A DNA stretch of 64,000 nt from Syntrophobacteraceae bacterium (GCA_031292215.1 JARLHO010000068.1:1-64000), one strand, 5' to 3'; shown: positions 1 to 9,474, numbered from the stretch's first letter. Notes: generated by a model from the sequence alone, not told the origin. Translations and numbers: made by a program.

Positions 1-15
1 GTGAATTCCCATTTT

Positions 16-131
16 CACTCAATCTGAGAATTAACGTCCCCTCAGTATCATGCTCGATCCGCATCAGTCCTGCATTAGCACCACATAAGTCTCATCGATT
101 TGGCCCCCACTCTAAATTCTCAGATTGAGTG
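16..131. repeat. Short element bounded by 17-bp inverted repeats
   Basis: The sequence CACTCAATCTGAGAATT at 16-32 is repeated perfectly in inverted orientation at 115-131, enclosing about 80 bp with no reading frame. Motifs of the type TCAATCTGAGAATT are often found in the repeated ends of IS21-family elements, so this may be a remnant of such ends. That link is from memory of the family and is tentative. No transposase is visible. Confidence 0.45.
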
Positions 132-224
132 CCAACCCATATCCGGGGTATCGGCCCAACCACCGGCCAGTGGGGCTTGGCTTCGGAGGAAACCGCGAAG
201 GAGAAATTCTTACACAGAATCCCC

Positions 225-264
225 AAAAAACAAAAGGGGCTACGGCCTTTTTGCCGTAACCCCT
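225..264 (-). terminator. Intrinsic terminator of the tRNA pair
   Basis: A 12-bp stem with one mismatch (235-246 with 253-264) is followed on the minus strand by a T-rich tract read from the A-run at 225-235. It lies just downstream of the minus-strand tRNA-Lys and tRNA-Arg genes and would end their transcript. Confidence 0.75.
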
Positions 265-276
265 TGATTTTCCGAG

Positions 277-348
277 TGGGCCGCCAGGGTCTCGAACCCC
301 GAACCTCCTGATTAAGAGTCAGCTGCTCTACCGTTGAGCTAGCGGCCC
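277..348 (-). tRNA. tRNA-Lys (CTT anticodon)
   Basis: Read on the minus strand, the acceptor stem GGGCCGC pairs with GCGGCCC, the D-arm GCTC..GAGC is present, and the T-arm contains the TTCGAGA loop. The seven-base anticodon loop CTCTTAA gives anticodon CTT, which decodes AAG (Lys). The discriminator base is A and the CCA end is not encoded. It lies 15 bp downstream of tRNA-Arg and probably shares its transcript. Confidence 0.93.
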
Positions 349-363
349 GGAAACAATTCCGAT

Positions 364-440
364 TGGTACGCCCGGCAGGATTCGAACCTGCGGCCTGCGG
401 ATTCGAAGTCCGACGCTCTATCCACCTGAGCTACGGGCGC
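364..440 (-). tRNA. tRNA-Arg (TCG anticodon)
   Basis: On the minus strand the acceptor stem GCGCCCG pairs with CGGGCGT (one G-U pair). The anticodon loop CTTCGAA gives anticodon TCG for CGA/CGN arginine codons. The T-loop TTCGAAT is canonical and the 3' CCA is encoded, unlike in the neighbouring tRNA-Lys. Length is 77 nt including CCA. Confidence 0.93.
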
Positions 441-545
441 TACCGAAGAAGCGATAGTAACAAAGCTCCGCCTCCTAGTCAATGCAGAAACGAATCCAAT
501 CCGGTTTTTTGTTTTGCAAATACCGCTCGACATCTGGCGCAAAGC

Positions 546-755
546 TTACAATTACCCACACATGCGCCCACCTATCTCCTTTTGCAAAGTTGCAAATAAG
601 GGGAGCGAGCCCAGCCGGTCCATGCGCGTCATTGCAGCGGCTGGAGAGTAAATCCCCCCAACCCCCCTTTGCAAAAAAGGGGGGCGATCGGGCCAAGCCC
701 CTTTCTTGGGAGTCTCCGCTAAGGGGTAAGTGGGCGCATGTGGGGGTAATTGTAA
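546..755. repeat. Palindromic dispersed repeat, copy A (full length)
   Basis: About 210 bp with long inverted ends: the left arm begins TTACAATTACCCACACATG and the right arm ends with its near-perfect reverse complement. The centre holds a C-tract/G-tract hairpin (CCCCCC..TTTGCAAAAAA..GGGGGG). The same unit recurs near 17581, 18000, 32722, 45887 and 59152, always between genes. It fills the 441-907 gap upstream of the TtcA-like gene. No coding content is evident. Confidence 0.85.
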
Positions 756-907
756 GGGCGCAAAGGGGGGGGGGACGGCCCTGCCCCCGATACGATCGCT
801 CCTCGATATGCTTGCGCACCGCAAGGTTCGTAGCGTATATCTCTTACATTGAAAAATCTGTTAAGATGACAATGAACATCAATATACTTGGGGAAGCGGT
901 TTCAATC

Positions 908-1684
908 ATGGCGTTCGGGGATCGAGAAGTTCGAAGGTTGCTCGGAAAGGGGATTCACCATTACGGGCTGATAGAAAACGGCGACAGGATCGCCGTTGCG
1001 GTATCGGGGGGAAAAGACAGTATGCTTCTCCTGTGGCTGCTAAGGGAGAGGCTTTCTCGGGTGCCGATCGCCTATGAGCTTGTAGTCGTCCACGTCGATC
1101 CCGGGTTCGATACGGAGACCGCCGATCGACTCGAGGAGTTTTTGGGGCGTGAGGGGTTTCGCTACGAAATCCTTCGAACCGATTACGGCCTGAGGGCGCA
1201 CGGGCCGCAAAATCGCGAAAGTCCCTGTTTTCTTTGCGCAAGGCTCAGGCGCTCGGCGCTTTTCCGGAAGGCCCGGGAGCTGGGTTGCCCAAAGATCGCC
1301 CTTGGCCATAACCAGGACGACATGATCGAGACATTTTTCCTAAACATCTGCTACGGGGCCCAAGTTGCGGCGATGCTTCCCAAACAGGAGTTTTTCGGCG
1401 GCGAAATCACCGTGATACGCCCTCTTGCTCTCGTTTCGGCCGCCAACATTCTCAAGATGTGCCACAACCTCGGTCTGCCGGTCCTGCCGAATACCTGTCC
1501 TTCGGCGGCGAAAAATCGAAGGGGACAAATTCGCGGCGTGATGGAGGAGCTTTTCAGGACGAATTCCAAAGTGCGGGGAAACATTTACCACGCAATGAGC
1601 AACGTTAATTTCGAATACCTGCCCCCACCGCTTCCGGTCCGGGGAAAGCGTGGACCATCCGGAAAGCGGGGGGAAGCCGAGTGA
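908..1684 (+). CDS. TtcA-like tRNA 2-thiocytidine synthetase family protein
   Basis: A 258-residue PP-loop ATPase of the TtcA group, whose members use ATP and a [4Fe-4S] cluster to thiolate a tRNA cytidine (position 32 in the characterised enzyme). Visible motifs are the PP-loop SGGKDS (residues 33-38), a CxxC pair (C107, C110) and a later cysteine (C197) placed like the three cluster ligands of TtcA. The frame stays open upstream into repeat copy A, so the long version is spurious. ATG 908 follows a GGGGAAG about 11 bases away and matches the usual N-terminus; ATG 866 is the alternative. The stop overlaps the GTG of polA by four bases (GTGA), so the two genes are probably co-transcribed. Confidence 0.82.
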   Translation: MAFGDREVRRLLGKGIHHYGLIENGDRIAVAVSGGKDSMLLLWLLRERLSRVPIAYELVVVHVDPGFDTETADRLEEFLGREGFRYEILRTDYGLRAHGPQNRESPCFLCARLRRSALFRKARELGCPKIALGHNQDDMIETFFLNICYGAQVAAMLPKQEFFGGEITVIRPLALVSAANILKMCHNLGLPVLPNTCPSAAKNRRGQIRGVMEELFRTNSKVRGNIYHAMSNVNFEYLPPPLPVRGKRGPSGKRGEAE

Positions 1685-4452
1685 AGGGTAGCAAGAGCCC
1701 AATGAACCAGCAAAAAAACGACGAGATCCAAGACGAGCTGCAAGCCGAGCGGAAAACTTTTTTCATCATCGACGGAAGCTCCTATATCTACCGGGCTTTC
1801 TATGCGATCCGAAGGCTTGCCAATTCCCGTGGGATGGCCACCCAGGCGGTATACGGCTTCCTTACGATGCTCTTTAAAGTGATGCGGGAGCGAAAGCCTG
1901 ACTATATATGCGTCGTCTTCGATGCCCCGGGGCGAAATTTTCGCCATGACTTGTCCGCAGCCTACAAGGCCACGCGCCAGTCCATCCCCGAAGAGCTCAT
2001 TCCCCAGATTCCCTACATAAAGAAGGTGGCAAGGTATCTGGGGGTCCCCCAGATGGAACTCGAGGGCTATGAGGCCGACGACCTGATAGCTACGCTCACC
2101 CGCTGGGCTTCGGCCCGTGGGGTCGAAATCGTGGTCGTCTCCGGCGATAAGGATCTGCACCAGCTTATCTGCGATCCGGTCGTGAGGCAGTGGGACCCTC
2201 AAAACGATCGTGTCTTCGATGAGCGGGCAGTTATCGAGCGGTTCGGGGTAAGCCCTGCCCAGATTGTCGACTACCTGGCCCTTGTGGGCGATACATCGGA
2301 CAATGTCTGCGGGGTAAAAGGGGTGGGGGCCAAAACCGCAAGCCAGCTTTTGCAGAAGTGGGGCTCGCTTGAAAAGATTTACGCTCACTTAGAAGATATT
2401 TCGCCGGTGTCTCTCAGGCAAAAGCTTCTAGCGGGCAGGCAGGATGCCTGGGGCTCGCGCGACCTTGTCTTACTCCGGTTCGATGTGGCGCAGATGGACG
2501 AGTTGGAGGAATTTGCCCCTCTGGCTCCGATGCGGCTCGATCTCTATGGCCTTTGCGAGGAACTCGAGTTCAAGACCTTGGTCGACATGCTAAAGCGCGA
2601 ATGGAGCGACGACCTGGCTCAGCCGGTCGCCCCCGCGACGGCCGGCCGTGAAATCGTAGAGCATATTGTGCGGACCCGCGAAGAGTTGGCAGCGGTTGTG
2701 GCAACGGCCTCGACAAAGCCCGTTATCGCCATCGAAATCGAGACCGACACGCGGGAAGCCATGGGCGCCGGCATAGTCGCCGTGGCCCTTTGCTGGGAGG
2801 AAGGAAAGGCGTGGTACATTCCGGTCGGCCACAGCGGAGCGTGCGGCGAGCAGATGAGCGTTGCGGAAGCACTCGAGGCGCTTGCCCCGGTGGCTGGCGC
2901 TCGCTCGGTGAGAAAGGTCGGCCATGACCTTAAGTTTCAGCGCCTGGTGCTCAAAAGACATGGCGTGGCGCCGGGCGGGGTTTCTTTCGACACAATGATG
3001 GCAAGCTACCTTCTTAATCCGGGGGAACCGACCCACGCTCTTGACCGCGTATGTGCCGAGCGGCTGGGAGAGTCTTTGTGCTCGATGGAAGATGTGACGG
3101 GCAGGGGAAAAAACCTCACAAGATTTTCGGAAATCGATTTTCAAAAAGCGGTCGACTATGGCTGCCGCGATGTCGAGACGGTATTTCGCCTCGTGCCCGT
3201 TTTGCGGCAAAAACTGGATGAGAGCGGTCTAAGCGGACTCTACGATTCCATTGAGCTCCCCCTTACCGAAGTGTTGGCGGACATGGAGTACACCGGGATT
3301 TTGGTCGATGCGCAAAAGCTCGAAGACCTCTCCCTGGAGTTTAGCAAGGCCATGGACCAGATGGCCGCCCGTATCCACCAGATGGCCGGCGAAGAGTTCA
3401 ATATCCAGTCGCCCAAGCAACTCGGGGGGATTCTTTTTGAAAAAATGGGGCTCCCGCCGCTAAAAAAGACCAAGAGCGGTCCTTCCACCGATACGAGCGT
3501 TTTGGAGGAACTGGCCCTGGAGCATCCGATAGCCGAGCAGGTGCTGGGCTACCGCACCCTCTCAAAACTCAAAGGGACCTACGCGGACGCGCTCCCCAAG
3601 CTGGTCCGTCCCGAAACCGGCCGCATCCACACCTCGTTTAACCAGGCGGTGACCTCAACGGGCCGCTTGAGCAGCTCCAACCCCAATCTTCAAAATATCC
3701 CGATACGGAGCTACGAGGGAAGGCGGATTCGCGAAGCGTTCATAGCCCCCCCGGGCAACATGCTCCTGTCGGCCGACTACTCTCAGATCGAACTCCGAGT
3801 CCTTGCCCATTACTCCGGGGATGAAAGCCTTATGGAGTCCTTTAGAAATGACGAGGACGTCCACGCCAGGACCGCTTCGGAAATCTTTGGAGCAGACCTT
3901 GCCGATGTCACCCAGGAGATGCGAAGGCAGGCCAAGATGATCAACTTCGGCATAGCCTACGGCATGAGCGCCTTTGGCCTGGCGAAAAGGCTTCGCATTA
4001 GCAACCGGATCGCAAAGGCGGCAATCGATCGCTATTTTGAACGCTACAGCGGCGTTCGGCGCTTCATCGGCGAGGCTGTTAAAAAGGCCCTCGACCTCGG
4101 ATATGCGGAGACCCTTCTTGGCCGCCGGCGCGCCATCGCCGAGCTTCGGAGCAAAAACTTCTCGATCCGCCAGTTGGGGGAGCGTCTTGCCATAAACACT
4201 CCCATCCAGGGTACCGCCGCGGACCTCATAAAGAAGGCCATGGTGGATTTGAGCAAAGCGTTAAGAAAAGGAAATTCAGGGGCCCGGATGCTTCTCCAGG
4301 TCCATGACGAACTGCTTTTCGAGGTCCCGGTCGACAAACGGGAATCGGTGGAAGGACTTGTCCGGCGGGCGATGGAAGATGTTTATCCACTCGATGTGCC
4401 GCTAAGGATCGAAGTGGGTTGGGGGACAAACTGGACCGAAGCTCACCCGTGA
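1681..4452 (+). CDS. polA: DNA polymerase I
   Basis: A full-length 923-residue family A polymerase for Okazaki-fragment processing and repair synthesis. The N-terminal third is the 5'-3' exonuclease domain (FIIDGSSYIYRAFYA, then VVSGDKDLHQL). The C-terminal half carries polymerase motif A (DYSQIELRVLAHYS), motif B (RRQAKMINFGIAYG) and motif C (QVHDELLFEV). The middle 3'-5' exonuclease domain looks impaired: exo I reads EIET instead of DTET, and exo II reads HDLKFQ where the catalytic Asp is expected (NLKxD), although the exo III Tyr/Asp (YGCRD) remains. GTG 1681 is chosen because GGGGGGAAG lies five bases before it; ATG 1702 is the alternative. Confidence 0.97.
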   Translation: MKGSKSPMNQQKNDEIQDELQAERKTFFIIDGSSYIYRAFYAIRRLANSRGMATQAVYGFLTMLFKVMRERKPDYICVVFDAPGRNFRHDLSAAYKATRQSIPEELIPQIPYIKKVARYLGVPQMELEGYEADDLIATLTRWASARGVEIVVVSGDKDLHQLICDPVVRQWDPQNDRVFDERAVIERFGVSPAQIVDYLALVGDTSDNVCGVKGVGAKTASQLLQKWGSLEKIYAHLEDISPVSLRQKLLAGRQDAWGSRDLVLLRFDVAQMDELEEFAPLAPMRLDLYGLCEELEFKTLVDMLKREWSDDLAQPVAPATAGREIVEHIVRTREELAAVVATASTKPVIAIEIETDTREAMGAGIVAVALCWEEGKAWYIPVGHSGACGEQMSVAEALEALAPVAGARSVRKVGHDLKFQRLVLKRHGVAPGGVSFDTMMASYLLNPGEPTHALDRVCAERLGESLCSMEDVTGRGKNLTRFSEIDFQKAVDYGCRDVETVFRLVPVLRQKLDESGLSGLYDSIELPLTEVLADMEYTGILVDAQKLEDLSLEFSKAMDQMAARIHQMAGEEFNIQSPKQLGGILFEKMGLPPLKKTKSGPSTDTSVLEELALEHPIAEQVLGYRTLSKLKGTYADALPKLVRPETGRIHTSFNQAVTSTGRLSSSNPNLQNIPIRSYEGRRIREAFIAPPGNMLLSADYSQIELRVLAHYSGDESLMESFRNDEDVHARTASEIFGADLADVTQEMRRQAKMINFGIAYGMSAFGLAKRLRISNRIAKAAIDRYFERYSGVRRFIGEAVKKALDLGYAETLLGRRRAIAELRSKNFSIRQLGERLAINTPIQGTAADLIKKAMVDLSKALRKGNSGARMLLQVHDELLFEVPVDKRESVEGLVRRAMEDVYPLDVPLRIEVGWGTNWTEAHP

Positions 4453-4461
4453 TGGATGAAG

Positions 4462-4491
4462 AAAAAAAAGGGGGCAAAAGGCATGGCCCCC
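4462..4491 (-). terminator. Intrinsic terminator between convergent genes
   Basis: A GGGGGC/GCCCCC stem (4470-4475 with 4486-4491) is followed on the minus strand by eight T residues (the A-run 4462-4469). It would end the transcript of the small membrane protein gene at 4598-4891, and it lies just past the end of polA. Confidence 0.7.
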
Positions 4492-4597
4492 CCCCGGCCC
4501 GACTCTTTTATCCAATGGCCAAGCAGCCTGGCAAAAAAAAGCCGCCCGGGTTTTAAGCGCGGTGCGGCCTTTACTATTCTTTTTGCAGGAAAAGATG

Positions 4598-4891
4598 CTA
4601 AGCGGTCTTGTTTTTTTCCAGCTCGCTTTTCAGTCTTTCCACTTCCTGCTTGTATTTTTCAGCTTCCTCTTTCAGTCTGGTGTCTCCGGCGCCTTCCTGG
4701 GCATCGCAGCACTTCTTGAATGGGAGCTTTTCCTTTACTTCATCGTAGCCAAGATATGCGGCCATGGCTCCGCCGAGCAGCAGGATGAGCGGGATCGCGC
4801 CTGCGATGAAACCCATTACGCTATGAAACCCAATAATGACGCCCAAAAAGCCGAGGAACGCCGCAACGACACCGCCCACAAAAACCTTCAT
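4598..4891 (-). CDS. Small membrane protein with C-terminal coiled coil
   Basis: A 97-residue protein of no family that I can name. Residues 1-50 form two hydrophobic segments rich in Gly and Ala (MKVFVGGVVAAFLGFLG.., then FIAGAIPLILLLGGAMAAYLGY). A CC pair follows near residue 61, then a charged helix of heptad character (EEAEKYKQEVERLKSELEKN). It therefore looks like a membrane hairpin with a cytoplasmic coiled coil. A strong AAGGAGGT ribosome site precedes the ATG, and a terminator lies downstream on the same strand, so it is a real monocistronic gene. Function unknown. Confidence 0.75.
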   Translation of the reverse strand: MKVFVGGVVAAFLGFLGVIIGFHSVMGFIAGAIPLILLLGGAMAAYLGYDEVKEKLPFKKCCDAQEGAGDTRLKEEAEKYKQEVERLKSELEKNKTA

Positions 4892-5299
4892 GTCCTACCT
4901 CCTTCAAATTGTTCGTATCCAGGTATGAAAATTTGTCGAGCATGTTTTCTCAAATCAAGTTTTCCACCAAGCCGCCATTATCGTCAGAACTGTTGGAAAA
5001 TAGCAACCTAGCTGGAATAATGCAAGCATAAATTACCCTGTGAGCCGGGGGATTGTCCGGCGCCAAAAGCCGCGCCATGATTTCGGCTACCGGTTGCTCT
5101 AAGGATGTATACTGCAAAATTTAACAGCGCATGGCAACCATTTACCATTCACTAATCTATTGACATGGCGCCGTGGCCATAAGTATAAGTAAAGATTTAA
5201 GATTAATTAGCGCGGGCCCCTGCGCCCCGGGTGGTTCGCGTCGCAGGGCTTCTCTTAGCCCGGCCCGTTTTTCGATAGGAAAGGTATAGTAGCCGTATA
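4892..5299. other. Intergenic region between divergent genes
   Basis: About 400 bp without a gene, holding the upstream regions of the small membrane protein (minus) and the radical SAM gene (plus). A good sigma-70-like promoter (5160-5189) and a GC-rich imperfect hairpin around 5211-5268 are visible. I recognise no known riboswitch. Confidence 0.5.
5160..5189 (+). promoter_or_regulatory. Sigma-70-type promoter for the radical SAM-rng-hemL cluster
   Basis: TTGACA at 5160-5165, an 18-base spacer, and TATAAG at 5184-5189. The expected start lies about 100 bp before the ATG at 5300, giving a GC-rich leader. Confidence 0.6.
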
Positions 5300-7816
5300 A
5301 TGTTTGATCAAAATTTGACGTGTGTTGAAAGACCCGGCCGATACATTGGCCAGGAACTTAACGCTTACAACAAAAGTTTCGAGGACGCTTCGGTCCGTTT
5401 TGCCCTGGCATTTCCGGATGTCTACGAAATAGGCATGAGTCATCTAGGCCTTAAGCTCCTTTATCGTCAATTAAACGAAGCCGAGGGAGTGATGGCCGAC
5501 AGGGTCTACGCTCCCTGGCCCGATTTCGAGGAAAAACTAAGAAGGGAATCCGAGCCGCTTCGAGGAATCGAATGCGAGCACGCTCTAAGCGATTTCGATT
5601 TCCTGGGTGTCAGCCTCCAGTATGAACTGAGCTATACGAACATTTTGACCATGCTAGACCTTGGCCGCATCCCGCTCTACAGTCGCGAGCGAACCGTGGC
5701 CCATCCGTTTGTGGTCGGGGGCGGTCCGTGCGCCTTTAATCCCGAACCCCTGGCCGATTTTTTCGACTTTTTCGTCCTTGGGGAAGCCGAAGAGGTCCTG
5801 CCCGAGATCATTGGGGCGTACAGGGCCTGGAAGAGTGCAGGCGGTGGCTTGCGGGAAGGTTTCCTGGAGGCGCTGCGCGCCATACCCGGTGTCTATGTGC
5901 CTTCATTTTTTGCGGTCTCCTATTTTGAAGGGGGCGAAATATCCGCGGTTATGCCGAAGTTTTCAAACTACACCCGGGTGGTGAAAAGGGTCGTCCAGGA
6001 TTTTGACCGTGTGTGCCCGATTCCCGAAAATCCGCTGGTGCCGATTATAGACATCGTTCACAACCGCCTGGGCATCGAGATCGCAAGGGGTTGTACCCGG
6101 GGATGCCGTTTTTGCCAGGCCGGCTTTATTTACCGGCCCGTTCGCGAACGTGGGCCGGGGTACGTCATTGAGGCCGCAAGAAAGGCTCTTGCCGCAAGCG
6201 GCTTTGAAGACGTAGCGCTTCTTTCCTTGAGCACCGGGGATTATTGCCGGATACAAGAGTTGCTGGCTCAGTTGGTGGGAGAACTCGCCCCCCGAAGGAT
6301 CGGCGTCTCGTTTCCGTCGATGCGCGTAGGGACTCTTACCCCGGAGCTTATGGCCCATGTGAAAAAGGTTCGAAAAACCGGCTTTACCCTGGCGCCCGAG
6401 GCCGGGAGCGAGCGTTTGCGGCGAGTCATAAACAAGGGGATATGCGACTCGGATCTCCTCGATGCCGCCGGGGCGGCCTTTGACATGGGGTGGCGGCTAA
6501 TAAAGCTCTACTTCATGATGGGGCTTCCAGGAGAAACCGAGGCCGACCGCCAGGCGATCGTCGATCTGTGCATGAGGGTCCGGGAAAGGGGCAAGAAGAC
6601 CAAGTCGTCGATAAACGTGTCGATATCGACCTTCGTGCCCAAGCCCCTTTCTCCTTTCCAGTGGTCGGCGCAAATGGAGGGGGGGCAAATTGAGGAATGC
6701 ATCCGGCAGTTTAAGGATAGGCTGAGAAAGCCCGGTTTGAGATTTAAATGGAACAAGGCCGGCAGCAGCATTTTGGAGGCGGTGTTTGCCCGCGGGGACC
6801 GAAGGCTTGGGGCCGCGCTAAAGCGGGCATGGGATTTGGGGGCAAGGTTTGACGGCTGGACAGATCACTTCCGGGAAGACCTCTGGCAAAGGGCCTTGGA
6901 AGAAACCGGGCTTAGCGCCCGCTTTTTTGCCGAGCGCCAAAGAAGTCCAGAGGAAATCCTGCCCTGGGACCACCTGTCGGCGGGTGTGGATCGCAGCTTC
7001 CTGTGGAGTGAATATGAAAAGGCCATGGGCGAACAATTTACAGGTGATTGCCGGCAGGGCTCATGCTCGGTGTGCGGTGTCTGCGATCACGCGGGGATTG
7101 CCCCCTTTGTCCACAAAGAGGTTGCTCCGTTTCAGGAAAAGCCCGGCAATGGGCCCATCTCCTGCGGGGCCGATAAGGAATTTGTCTACCGGGTGATTTA
7201 TTCCAAGCTTGGGAAGGCGCGATTTTTCGGTCAACTGGAAATTGCCGCGGCTCTTGAGAGGGCGCTTAGACGAGCGGACCTTCAGGCGGCGTTTAGCAAG
7301 GGCTTTAATCCCCATCCGAGAATTTCCTTTGGCGAGGCCCTGCCGCTGGGTATGGAAACGATAGTGGCCGAGGCCTACATCGGGCTAAGCGAAAGGATCG
7401 ACACCGCATTGATGCGCGAGCGGTTAAACGGCCAGTTAAACGGGCTTATCCGGATATCGGTTGTCGAACGGATCGAAAAGAAACCGGCGCCCCACCCGGC
7501 AACCCGGGGCGTCTATCTGGTGTCGGGGTTAGAGCCCTCGCTCGCCCGAGCTCTTTTGGACATCTGGCCCCGAAGCGGCGCCACTGAGCTGACCAAAAAG
7601 ACAAAAAGGGGGGAGGCCACGGCAAGGCTGGACCGTGTGGTTATGGATATGCGAAAAGGCGGGGAAAGCTCCCTGGAAATGGATGTCTACGAGACGCAGG
7701 GGTTTTGCTTCAGGCCGATGGCGATTCTTGAAAGCCTTGCCGGATCGCGGGCCGAGGAGCTCAAAAACTGCCTGATTTGCAAAATTGGGTCCTACCGCTC
7801 GGAGACGAGGGAATAA
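5300..7816 (+). CDS. B12-binding-type radical SAM protein fused to DUF2344 (TIGR03960/TIGR03936)
   Basis: An 838-residue fusion. The N-terminal part resembles a B12-binding Rossmann domain (AFPDVYEIGMSHLGLKLLY). A radical SAM core follows with its cluster motif in CTRGCRFCQAG (Cx3Cx2C). A short Cys-rich linker (QGSCSVCGVCDH) leads to a C-terminal DUF2344 domain starting near FVYRVIYSKLGKARFFGQLE. The two halves are often separate adjacent genes next to rng; here they are one polypeptide. The substrate is not known to me, and linkage to RNase G suggests an RNA-related task (inference). ATG 5300 has only a distant AGGAAAGG. Confidence 0.88.
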   Translation: MFDQNLTCVERPGRYIGQELNAYNKSFEDASVRFALAFPDVYEIGMSHLGLKLLYRQLNEAEGVMADRVYAPWPDFEEKLRRESEPLRGIECEHALSDFDFLGVSLQYELSYTNILTMLDLGRIPLYSRERTVAHPFVVGGGPCAFNPEPLADFFDFFVLGEAEEVLPEIIGAYRAWKSAGGGLREGFLEALRAIPGVYVPSFFAVSYFEGGEISAVMPKFSNYTRVVKRVVQDFDRVCPIPENPLVPIIDIVHNRLGIEIARGCTRGCRFCQAGFIYRPVRERGPGYVIEAARKALAASGFEDVALLSLSTGDYCRIQELLAQLVGELAPRRIGVSFPSMRVGTLTPELMAHVKKVRKTGFTLAPEAGSERLRRVINKGICDSDLLDAAGAAFDMGWRLIKLYFMMGLPGETEADRQAIVDLCMRVRERGKKTKSSINVSISTFVPKPLSPFQWSAQMEGGQIEECIRQFKDRLRKPGLRFKWNKAGSSILEAVFARGDRRLGAALKRAWDLGARFDGWTDHFREDLWQRALEETGLSARFFAERQRSPEEILPWDHLSAGVDRSFLWSEYEKAMGEQFTGDCRQGSCSVCGVCDHAGIAPFVHKEVAPFQEKPGNGPISCGADKEFVYRVIYSKLGKARFFGQLEIAAALERALRRADLQAAFSKGFNPHPRISFGEALPLGMETIVAEAYIGLSERIDTALMRERLNGQLNGLIRISVVERIEKKPAPHPATRGVYLVSGLEPSLARALLDIWPRSGATELTKKTKRGEATARLDRVVMDMRKGGESSLEMDVYETQGFCFRPMAILESLAGSRAEELKNCLICKIGSYRSETRE

Positions 7817-7911
7817 TTTCGGTTAAAGGTGTGGAAGGGGGGAGCTTTAGAAAAAACTTTCCGCCCTCCCCGGTGAATCGAATTCTAGTGAAAACTCGCG
7901 GGGGAAACAAA

Positions 7912-9474
7912 ATGTCGGCTGAACTGATCATTAACAGCAATGCATTTGAAACTCGCGTAGCGCTGATAGAAAATGGGCAGGTTGCCGAACTCTATATCGA
8001 AAGAAGTTCAGACAAAGGGATTTCGGGAAACATTTACAAGGGGCGGGTCGTGCGGGTACTTCCCGGCATGCAGGCAGCGTTTGTGGATATCGGTCTGGAT
8101 AAGGCCGCCTTCCTCTACGTAACCGATGTCTGTCGGCCGATGGGCGAAATCGAGCAGCTCCTTATCGCCTCGCCGGTTGACGAGGGGGAAAATGGCGCCG
8201 GCGAGCCTCTCGGGGGGGACCGGGACGAGTGCAATGATATCGACCTGCACCGCGACTCCGGTTTGGTCCCGATAGAGGACAGGCTGCAGGAAGGCCAGGA
8301 GATCCTGGTGCAGGTGGCCAAGGAGCCTATTGGAACCAAGGGCGCCAGGATAACGACCCATATTACCCTGCCCGGAAGGAACCTGGTGTTTATGCCCACG
8401 ATGGATCGTGTGGGAGTCTCTCGAAGAATTGAAAACGAAGAGGAGCGAAAGCGCCTCCGAGACATAGTCTGTGAGATAAAGCCCCCCGATTGCGGCTTTA
8501 TCGTGCGAACGGTCGCAGAAGGGGCTGAAAGTGAAAAGCTTTGCTCCGAGTCCGATTTTGTGGCCAGGCTCTGGCAATCCATCCTGCGAAGGTCCGAAAA
8601 CGCACCTGCCCCCTGCCTGATCTACCGGGAGCTGGACATTACGCTTCGCGCGGTCCGCGATCTTTTTACCAAGGAAGTCGACAAACTCGTCGTGGACTCA
8701 AAGGTGGAGTATAAAAAAATTCTAAACTTCACCGAGACCTTCCTGCCGGCCCTTTGCAGCGAGGTCGAGCTCTACGGGGGAGAGGAGCCGATATTTGACG
8801 CCTACGGGATCGAGATGGAGATTCAGAGGGCTCTTAGCAAAAAGATTTGGTTAAAATCCGGGGGATATATTGTCATAGAATCGACCGAAGCCCTTACGGC
8901 CATAGACGTTAACACCGGCAGATACGTTGGAAAGCGCAGCCTGGAGGAGACGATTCTTAAAACGAATCTCGAGGCGGTAAAAGAGATCGCTTATCAGTTG
9001 CGGCTAAGAAATATCGGTGGAATCATCATCATCGATTTTATCGATATGGAAAAGGAGGCGAACCGGGAAAGAGTCTGGAACGGACTGCGGGCCGCCACTT
9101 ACAAGGACAAGAGCAAATCAAACATCTTGCGCCTCTCGGAACTGGGGCTGATCGAGATGACCCGCAAGCGCACCAAGGAATCCATCGGCCATATTCTTTG
9201 CGAACCGTGCTTTTACTGCGACGGCGAAGGCCACTTAAAATCCAAGCAGACGGTTTGCTACGAAATCCTAAGAGAACTCGAGCGGCAAAGGGAAGATTCC
9301 TACGGCAGAAACATGATCGTAATGACTCATCCGGAGGTCGCGGCCATGTTCTACGATGAAGAGCGTGCGGCCCTCGAACGGGTCGAGGAGAGAATGCACG
9401 CGACGATCTCGGTTAAGGCCGACCCGAACCTCCACCTGGAAAACTATGACATTGCAACGTTGGAGGCCGAATGA
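7912..9474 (+). CDS. rng: Ribonuclease G / E-type endoribonuclease
   Basis: A 520-residue RNase E/G-family endonuclease that cleaves single-stranded AU-rich RNA and matures rRNA and mRNA ends. An S1 RNA-binding domain near the N-terminus (SGNIYKGRVVRVLPGMQAAF) carries an acidic insertion (about residues 80-125). The DNase I-like catalytic part holds the two metal-binding Asp stretches (AIDVNTGRYVG and IIIIDFIDM), and the Zn-link CxxC lies in CEPCFYCDGEG. The frame opens at 7777, but ATG 7912 is preceded by GGGGGAAA and gives the family's usual N-terminus. The stop overlaps hemL by four bases (ATGA). Confidence 0.95.
   Translation: MSAELIINSNAFETRVALIENGQVAELYIERSSDKGISGNIYKGRVVRVLPGMQAAFVDIGLDKAAFLYVTDVCRPMGEIEQLLIASPVDEGENGAGEPLGGDRDECNDIDLHRDSGLVPIEDRLQEGQEILVQVAKEPIGTKGARITTHITLPGRNLVFMPTMDRVGVSRRIENEEERKRLRDIVCEIKPPDCGFIVRTVAEGAESEKLCSESDFVARLWQSILRRSENAPAPCLIYRELDITLRAVRDLFTKEVDKLVVDSKVEYKKILNFTETFLPALCSEVELYGGEEPIFDAYGIEMEIQRALSKKIWLKSGGYIVIESTEALTAIDVNTGRYVGKRSLEETILKTNLEAVKEIAYQLRLRNIGGIIIIDFIDMEKEANRERVWNGLRAATYKDKSKSNILRLSELGLIEMTRKRTKESIGHILCEPCFYCDGEGHLKSKQTVCYEILRELERQREDSYGRNMIVMTHPEVAAMFYDEERAALERVEERMHATISVKADPNLHLENYDIATLEAE

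Noticed and set aside
482-907. Long N-terminal extension of the TtcA-like frame
   Set aside because: It runs through repeat copy A and the residues look like translated repeat; no ribosome site supports it.
4456-5011. Plus-strand frames of 87 and 149 codons
   Set aside because: They are antisense to the well-supported small membrane protein gene.
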